A stretch of 64,000 nucleotides of DNA. Origin: Megaleporinus macrocephalus (Eukaryota; Chordata; Actinopteri; Characiformes; Anostomidae). Both the position numbers and the translations under genes were made by a program. The notes beneath the pieces were generated by a model, which ran no database searches, was not told where the DNA came from, and saw nothing but the letters and a program-made list of their open reading frames with translations. This document shows positions 56,401 to 64,000 of this stretch, piece after piece. The DNA lies in contig CM038709.1 of NCBI GenBank assembly GCA_021613375.1, positions 32,440,415-32,504,414 of the forward strand, given 5' to 3'. Every line of letters starts with the position of its first letter. Positions within the stretch are counted from its first letter, which is position 1.

Positions 56401-57819
56401 AAACATAAGGGTGACAAAAAAGTGTTACTTAGAACAGTGCCATTGATAAACCGCTTTTGATGCCCTGCAAAACCTTTCCGTGTATGTTCGTTCTAATAAA
56501 CATTTTGTAAATGACCCTTGGTAGTTTAATTTTTAAAGTGGGTTCATATACAGTGCAAGAGGCGACCTATTTTTAGTTTCCTGAACAAAAACATTCAGCG
56601 AGTAGTTTTTTAGAGAACTTTGTAAACTAAACTTTAAAAATTTTGAAGAACCACCACCAAATTCAAATAAAACCTTTTCATTAAGTGACAGTTTCTTAAA
56701 CTTTGAATAGGTTTATTTTCCAAATAAAGTTAATCAGCAAAGAACCCATTACGGCAGCTTTGTTTTTAAGAGCAAAGTAGCATTTATTTTATAACTAAAA
56801 CTAGAGCTGTGACAATAACTGCAGTACAGCAATAATGTAGTCATGTGATGCCTACCGCAAGGTATAGTTCATTACTGTCATTGCCAAAATGTATTCATTA
56901 TCACAATTACCATCAGTTTTTTTAGCTTGCTCTGTCACTGACTGGGCCATATGTATCTGATGACTGATTGTCTTAGCGTACATTTTGAGTTACTACTTTT
57001 ACTTTCTGAGAAGGTGAACAGTGTTTACAGACAGCGAGCACCAGTATCTTTTTGCTTCACACTTGAGAAGTGAAACTGTCTTTGTTTGGTGTAGGTCTTG
57101 TTGTGTTGTTTGCTGTGACGTTAAATTAAAGGGGGAGCAAAAAGCTTTTTGGGTTGTTCCCTTTTCTTTGGTGTGTTATTGATTTTTGTGCATGTAAACA
57201 ATCTGCAACATTATAAACCTTAAAGTACAGAAACCTGTTTTTCTCAACTGCCTAAAATACCTTTTTGGAATTTCAGCCCCTCTCTCTGTTACGAGGTGAC
57301 ATCATCTTGTAACATATGTCTTATTAGCTGCCTATAGGGATGGGTTTGGAAGCACGATTCTGCTATCGATTTTCACCAGCTGTGAATAGAGTGGGTGAAC
57401 TGACCAGTCAAAGTACACTTGCTTGAACTTACAGATGCTCTAACAAACAGCAGGTGAATACAGATGTATAATATGAAACAAATATGATATTTTGGGAAAA
57501 TTGAAGCATGTAAATTTATTCTAGTTAACCCCAAGGAAAAATTATGAACACTGAAAATAAGCAGGTCCCATTTAAAGATAAATTATTTACACAATGGGTT
57601 TGTTTGTGGCATCACTGCAAGCTACTTTTATCAACTTTTATTTCTGTCCAGTAAATTACGGGCGTCATTTATGTCCCGTTCACTGTGCCTCGGTACGGCA
57701 GGATAAAAGTAGTGCAGGGAAACATTTTGAAGGATAAAAATGAAATCTGAGTATAACATATATGGTGATAAGAAATCAGAACCTTGGTACAAAGATTACG
57801 GAGTTCTTGCTTTCACATT
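56401..57819. other. AT-rich spacer with possible nonautonomous repeats
   Basis: 56400-56760 has ACCTTTCCG, AAGTGGGTTC and AAGAACCC words reminiscent of fish elements built from AAGGTTCTTT / AAGAACC. No gene; no long frame. Confidence 0.35.
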
Positions 57820-58440
57820 ATGCTTTTAAAGTTAAGCCTGCCAATCATGCCTTGTGCACTAGCCGTTGTGGATTTTAAATATAAGGAATGAAACTGATGT
57901 GAGATGATGTTTGTGAGAGTGACTCTATTGAAATTGTTGTCAGAAAGATGGAGAAAGAGAGAGAGAAGGGAAAAAAGGAGTAGGAAAGAGCTGCATGGCT
58001 CCCCTGAGGGGCTGCGATGAATAGGCTTTGGCAGAGTCCTGGTGTCAACGTGCAGGGCGATTCTTGGCCATTGAGCCCGCCTTTGTCCCTCCAGAGTCCC
58101 CACAATAGGATGTCCCCTATTGGCCACTGGATAAATATTGCCTGTAGTGGGGCCAGAGGTGTGCGGCTGCTGTATTGGGCTTAAATGGAAATCAATGTTA
58201 GACTATGGAGCCGAGGACTGCGGATGTTGACTGCTGTCCCCCTGCCTGGAACACAGGTGTTTACGTTAATGGCAAGACCAGCACAATCGCAATCTCCTAA
58301 AGGTCAGGAAGGGTCATGTTTACCTCAAAGTGAGCTCTTCTGCCACAGAGTGAAGTCTTATGTGCAGCAACTCCTCCTCAAAACTCTGTAGCTTTAGCTC
58401 TTGTGCGTTGTGGATGGAGAGCAGTGGAGATGGTGAAGAC
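57820..58440. promoter_or_regulatory. Candidate conserved noncoding block
   Basis: Non-repetitive and GC-richer over 57985-58340. Minus-strand frames at 57813-58127 are unrecognised. Confidence 0.25.
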
Positions 58441-58939
58441 AGCTGGTTTCTGGTTTCTGGTATGACAGTTGTCATACCTAGTGTAAGGGTTACATAAACA
58501 CTATACAGACATATGGGAAAAATGAGAATATCTGAATATCTAAAAGTATTTTTCATTATTTGTCAGTTTTGTTCTGAATCTTACAAAATAAACTGCCACA
58601 AGTGGTGCTTTGAGCAAAGCACTTGTTCCCTAAAATTTGAAAAAGATCTCTGTACAATCCTAGCCTTAAACATTAGAAAGGTTCTTTAAAATCTTACATC
58701 TTATTTATAAAAATGGTTCTTCCAAAAAAGAGAGCCAGGCATGTTTTTTTTGTGACATTACACATAGAACACTTTTTGTCACCTTGCTTTTTTAGTAGAA
58801 TTATAGTATATCTGCAGAATCTACCTTTAGAATTATTTTGCAATTGACGACTACAACAGACTCATTTTAGAGTCAACTAACTAAGTTTGCCTAGCATAGA
58901 CAATATGTAGACCCACTGCTATTAAAAGCTGTTAGCATG
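58441..58939. other. AT-rich spacer with AAGGTTCTTT-type fragment
   Basis: 58673-58735 reads GAAAGGTTCTTTAAAATC, then AAAATGGTTCTTCC, resembling a common fish nonautonomous DNA element. Fragmentary. Confidence 0.35.
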
Positions 58940-60500
58940 TTTTTAGCATTTTCTTCTTCTGGCTCACACCTCAGGGCCAGCTCTTGTGGGCTGCAGCTGC
59001 CGTTGAATTTGATTAGGGCTTGAAGTCTGTCTACCAAATTTTGTTTTCATTCCTCTGTGGCGAAGAACACAAGATCTGATTAATCTGATTCGTAGAAAAA
59101 CCCATTTTCCGAGGAGGCGCTCTGCTTCTCTCTCCGCTAGCCAAGCAGAACGGCTGCTGGTTAAGTAGGAGCGTAATGGCAGACTGAAGTGGGGCCCGTG
59201 GATGGATGTTAAAGGGGTTAATAGTGAACGCTGGAGAGACTGCGCATCAAGCTGTTCCAGCAACTGCACCTCCAAAAATCCAATTCATTCTATAGCGAGA
59301 TGCTGCTTAGCATTTATTCTTCTAATGTCATCTCTGAGCAGGTCGATTCTAAGCGTAGGATTGGCATAGACTTTGGTGGTAAGGACTTGGGTGATGGTTG
59401 ACAGTGTGAAGAACACTTATACAGTAGGCTGGTTTCCCCTTCTACTCTTTGTTGGTCCCGTGGAGAGAAGCCCTGCTACAGTGAACGATAGCTGTGGAAA
59501 TGGATTATGATTACAACAGAGAGACTCTGTAATACACTGTATGCCACGGATAGAGTTTGGTGGAGCAACTGTCATCATGCATTTAAAAGCTGGTGGGCTG
59601 CAGAGCCTTGTGTGACCTGGGTGATTAAGGCATTGAAATGTTGCTTTTTAATTAAATTTTTTTAAATAGTCTTGTGGAGTGGCAGGCAGAATCACTTGCT
59701 TGATATGCTATTAAGATATATGCAACCATCCATCTATCTACCTATATGTATGCGCAACAATTACTCATGCATTTGGTATATTTGATACAGTGCCCATCAT
59801 TATTAATTCATACTTCCTAAATTCATAATATCATCTTGTCCCCAGCAAGACTTCATTTGATATTACATTAAAGGCCTAGAGGAAGAAAAAAATGTTTGCC
59901 AGAATCTCATCAAATGATATTTCTGAAAATACCAAGGAACATGCTTCACTCAAAGATTTGCTTGCGTCCCTCTAAGAGCCCAGAAGAGAAAAATCCCCTG
60001 CTATTTATTTTCTTTGGCACTCCGTTCTCTCTCTCTCTTTTTTTTTTTTTTTTTTGCTGTTGAAAGTCCTCTATTTGATTCTGTGCCTGGCTCTGTCTTT
60101 TCCCCCAGTTCTCATGATGTCAATTTAATTCAATCTGAGAGACTGGAAACAGCAGTGTCTTTTAATGTCTCTTCGATAGGCACTTGTAACACATCAGATT
60201 TGCTCTCACCTTTCTTGGGGGATAGAGAGCGAGAATAAAGATCAATTATTCGGTGAATCTGAAGTTTCATTAAAAGCATTTTTTTTCTCTTTTCTTTTCT
60301 TTTTTTTACGCTCTGTCCTGGACGTTTTAAGTGGCCCATCTGTCTAAACATCGCTCTGCTTTTTTTTCTGATCATTTCCTCAACTTATTCATGAGCCATG
60401 GGAGTCCGGCTTTGTAGTCTCCATGTAGCCGCTTCAGTCTACCCCCACTGAATACAGCTATGTGCCTGCATAAAATATCTTTCTCACTCAGCCGGCAAAT
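58940..60500. promoter_or_regulatory. Mixed block with conserved-looking stretches
   Basis: 58960-59300 is GC-richer and non-repetitive. A T run lies at 60038-60055. 60080-60420 is dense mixed DNA. No plausible protein; frames at 60014-60375 are low-complexity. Probable regulatory character is inferred from composition. Confidence 0.25.
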
Positions 60501-61930
60501 TCTCTGAACTATGTTCACATGAATGGCCGACTTTCTGAAGTTTTTTTCCCCCCTTTTTCCATGTCTCTCTCGCTTTCTCTTTCTCTCCCTTTCCGTCTCT
60601 TTCTCTCTCTCTTTCTCCCTCCCCCCATCCTTTTCTCTCTCATCCTCTTAGCATTCCCCTTCATTGAGGATTTGTATGCAGAAAATGACTGCGGTGGCTA
60701 CAAAGCACGGCACATTATTCTTGATCATTTTTCAGCCCTCCCACTGTGAGAGTTATGAAGAAGGATCCCTTAATGATGCATTGACTATTAACAATGTTTT
60801 AAGTCAATATGTCCCCTTTATTTTCCCCTTCAGTGGCTCCAATAACCACCACCACCCCCTAAAAAAAAAAAAAACACTTAAGTGTCTTTAATGTGACTGA
60901 GTCCAGCTAAGACATGTAGTGGGGAAGGTGATTAGACGTTGGGTAATAGTGGAGCTGATGCCTCATATCTCTTAATGTGTCTGTCGTGATGCATTTTGAG
61001 GACCCCGAATGTGGTACAGTAGTGCTAATGGTAAACTAAAAATATATTCATTACAGCTTTATTTGGACACATTTCCCTTGAGTTTGCCTAAGCATGTTTA
61101 AATGAAACATCATAAATGACTTTACAGTGAAATGTGCACACGAACATGCAGGAAGACACCCGCTCCTCATAGGGTTCTGTCTCTGTATGACTCATTTTGC
61201 GGCTCTTGACTGCGTCGCTGGCTGCTGAGTGGGCAGCAGTGAGATGCTGTGGCAAGGACAGTGTGTCATCTTTCTCCTTTTGATTCAACTCATTCAAGTG
61301 ATGTTTAGTTTTCAACATTACATGCCCAATTCCCATCAGCCCTTCTCCCTCACAGTGTGAGGGAGGCAGCTCTAAAACAAATACTGTCACGCAAAATACG
61401 AACCGAATATTAGACAAGTTTACAGCTCATACACTACAAGTCCCTTCACCATCCCCTAAAATGTTTGTTTATCTGTGTGGCAGGGCTCCCGAATGGTGGT
61501 GCCACAAGGACACGTTCCAGCCAATCAGATCAAAAAACTCTACAGCATGGTAGCGTATAAGCCTTCTCTGTTGAACCCATGCGTTCCCACCTGCCTTTGG
61601 CATGTTTGCGCTGTTTTGATGCCACGCCCCGAACAGGGTACGACCCACAGCCACTACAGAGGTTGCTTCAGCCCGAGCCCTTTGGCTGACTGCCAAAGTC
61701 AGTATTTTTACAGAGGCACCACAGGGGCTGCCTGGGGGAGATGGGTGTGGGTTTCAGTGGCTGCCCTCGCGCCTTGCCCAACTTAAACGCCTCATCTGGC
61801 TGATTGCGCATAAACAGGCTGAGGATGGAAGCCCGAAGCAGACCTCACAATAGCCTGGGCAGCGGATAACAAAGGCAATCTGTAAATAGTTTTTGGACTG
61901 TTTATAGCCAGAAGTTGGCCTGTAGTAATG
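60501..61930. promoter_or_regulatory. Candidate conserved noncoding block with NFI site
   Basis: A CT-rich patch at 60565-60640 and a poly-A at 60860-60874 sit in otherwise non-repetitive DNA. 61130-61480 and 61470-61930 are GC-richer. Frames on both strands (61088-61960) overlap each other and resemble nothing known to me. Confidence 0.25.
61682..61696. promoter_or_regulatory. Full-consensus NFI palindrome
   Basis: TTGGCTGACTGCCAA fits TTGGC-N5-GCCAA, the full nuclear factor I dimer site. It is extended by matching T/A bases on both sides. Confidence 0.45.
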
Positions 61931-63439
61931 CCGTACAGTGCAATACGGTGCAAAAACCATGTAACAGAAGATAAGGGACTTCGTTAAGAGCGAAAAAAGG
62001 CCAAGATGCAGTTTTACAGGCCAAATTAGAACCCTATGATTCGGCCCTACAATAAAATCCCCTTTTTTGGTGAGCTCATAAATAATTTGATGAGTTCTGC
62101 TTCAATTTGCTGGTTTTCAATGAGGCATCAAGATGGTTTACACGAAAACAACATTTCAAAATGAAACTTTGTGTAAATAAGCTAGGCCTTCATACTATTT
62201 AGTTAGCTGTGCTGGTTACTGTGACATTACTAGTAGCTAGCGCTGTAACAGCTTTAGGTAAATTTAATTCAGTTGTTAGTTCATTATCAATGTTGATTTA
62301 AGAAGATCTGCTTCAGTCACTGAAACTTGGATAAAATGATACATGGCTGCTCCTTACAGGTTGCTCTTGGGGTTGTGATACTAATAAAGTGTCAAATGCT
62401 GAGGAAAGCTGCTCGATATTGTCCAAGGTTTGAGAAACTGTCTAAGTGAAATGTACAGTGCAATCTTACATCTTTGATTTAAAGTAACAGGATCATATGT
62501 GGATGCTGAAGCTTATTTAGTAAAATTTCCAGTTACATTCTGGCATCTGTAAAAGACGTAGCATTCAAGGTGGAACATAACATTTAGTTAAGAAGCTGAT
62601 GACTAGGGAGCCAACTTCAACCATGCCTGTTGACAGTTTGGATATTAGGTTTGGATATTAGGTTTTTCATGTTTAATTAGACATTTTTTGAAGAGATTAA
62701 AAATCTGCTTGCATAAGGTAAATCATTCCTAACAACTATGCAATATGTGGAAGACCCCCAAAATTTATTATTAGATAAAACAGTATTTAAATCTTGCACC
62801 TTCAAACCACATGTGTTTCTGTTCATCATTTCACTGTTAGATGCTAGGGGCTGTGGATGTGTAGCTCTCAAGTAGTAATACAAAAAAATGCAATCAACAT
62901 GTGTACATCTGAAAGCAAGTCTTAAAAAATGGCAGCTGTAATAAAGGTAAATAGTAGGCCCAGTATATACTGGAAAAAATGATATTATATTTAGTTGTTG
63001 ACACTTCGGTGTAATTTCATAATAAATGTACAGGTTCTACTTTTTCATGGTTGGAAATTCATTAAAAATAAAATGTGATGTGGACTTTTGCATCGTTTTG
63101 CTAAAAACAAAACTCATGCACAGTTTAGCATACCAGAAAATTTACTTAATCCTGAGCAATCTACAGTGGTAGGTAATTGTAATATTAGAAGTCCTGGCTA
63201 AACACTTCTCTGGGCTACAGTATTCACAGTGTTTATGCCACTACAGTGTTCATACCATGACTTTTGTTTGATCATTTATTATTTATCTGTAGTTGATTAA
63301 TTGATGCTTTTTTCAACTTTTGTTGAACATTGTTTAAAAAGTCACACATTGTGTTATGGTCCTGTTCTAGATGTACAATTGATATACTCACGTAGCCTAG
63401 TGTGACTTTACAGAACAGACCAAAATGCTTGCAGTACAA
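61931..63439. other. AT-rich spacer
   Basis: No gene. A 14-bp tandem duplication (TTTGGATATTAGGT) occurs at about 62637-62665. Confidence 0.5.
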
Positions 63440-63840
63440 GTAAAACATTGAGATGTTAATATTACAGCAATTATCCAGTAATACAGAACGCAGTACAGGA
63501 ACAAGCCAGAGAAAAAACCAGAGAGAGATGGTAAACTAGAGTAAGAGATATTAAAAGGGAAAAAACAAGAGCCAGGCAGAGGTCAAAACCACAAGACGTA
63601 ACAAGCAAAGCCAAAAGAGAGATAAAAAAACAAGGTTAAACAACAAGGAAAGTACACAGAGTGACAACAAAGAAACTGTTTGTTATGCATAAGGGCGAAC
63701 AGTGCCAATACGAGATCAGTCTTTATAAGACAGAATTGATGAGGCTGGTAAAACTCAGGTGAAGCACATAATAAAGGTGTGACGATGATGGTGTGACAGT
63801 CATGTGTTATCCAAGAGGATGCCAGGAGCTGGAGTTTGTG
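63440..63840 (-). mobile_element. Possible LTR-retrotransposon fragment
   Basis: A-rich sequence with AGGAACAAGCCAGAGAAAA, AGGCAGAGGTCAAAACC and AAACTCAGGTGAAGCACA words. The style is that of reversed leader/LTR DNA from fish gypsy elements. No coding part or terminal repeats were confirmed. Confidence 0.25.
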
Positions 63841-64000
63841 AGGAAGTCAGTGTTTTGTGCAAAAGGTATGAATTTTTTTGGTTAAATATTTTGATATTTG
63901 CTAACTAATATAAATTATTTAGCTACATTTCCTTTTCTATAATGGTTTAATGGTATTATTATAGTATTTGAATGAAATAAACTATAGTTGCGCTCCTTCA
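63841..64000. other. AT-rich end of window
   Basis: No feature recognised in the last 160 bases. Confidence 0.6.

Overview
The window looks like noncoding DNA from a ray-finned (teleost) fish. The evidence is the repeat set: decayed fish Tc1/mariner transposons, L2/Rex1-type LINE 3' ends with short tandem tails, tRNA-derived fish SINEs, a chromodomain Ty3/gypsy remnant, and many long TG/CA, TC and ATCT microsatellites. A characin, catfish or other otophysan is a guess from the style of the repeats. I found no bacterial or viral gene layout, no rRNA or tRNA gene, no CRISPR array and no convincing host protein-coding gene. The window is probably a gene desert or a very long intron.

Left part (1-17.7 kb): GC-richer blocks that resemble conserved noncoding DNA (700-1110, 2150-4560) lie before a frameshifted LINE reverse-transcriptase fragment (5033-6335). 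A minus-strand gypsy remnant (about 7930-8790) follows. Next come two copies of one Tc1/mariner family (8860-9830 and 11640-13480). The second copy is split by about 1 kb that contains a MITE with long inverted ends. A TG microsatellite, a purine tract, an unidentified ORF cluster and a LINE tail (16755-17228) close this part.

Middle (17.7-45 kb): candidate regulatory blocks (17.7-18.7, 20.8-21.4, 24.7-25.6, 27.0-27.6, 31.0-31.96 and 40.4-42.1 kb) alternate with AT-rich spacers and repeats. The repeats include a third Tc1 copy (23070-24010), two LINE 3' ends in opposite orientation, two SINEs, and an unclassified unit present twice next to SINE sequence (30.1 and 36.5 kb). A nested repeat cluster lies at 33.0-36.4 kb, and a diverged direct repeat pair at 37.5 and 38.6 kb.

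Right part (45-64 kb): more conserved-looking blocks (47.6-48.4, 50.8-51.5, 52.5-53.3, 55.5-56.4, 57.8-58.4, 59-61.9 kb) contain full-consensus transcription-factor sites (a nuclear-receptor DR1 and an NFI palindrome). There is also a 24-bp minisatellite that looks like an amplified transposon end, a solitary Tc1-type end, a large pyrimidine tract with an ATCT/AGAT hairpin, and a possible LTR fragment at the right edge.

The window has no operon-like or multi-gene system. Its interest lies in the possible long-range regulatory DNA, a few candidate noncoding exons, and the nested and duplicated repeats. All calls are by eye from the sequence; family names rest on remembered resemblance and not on a database search.
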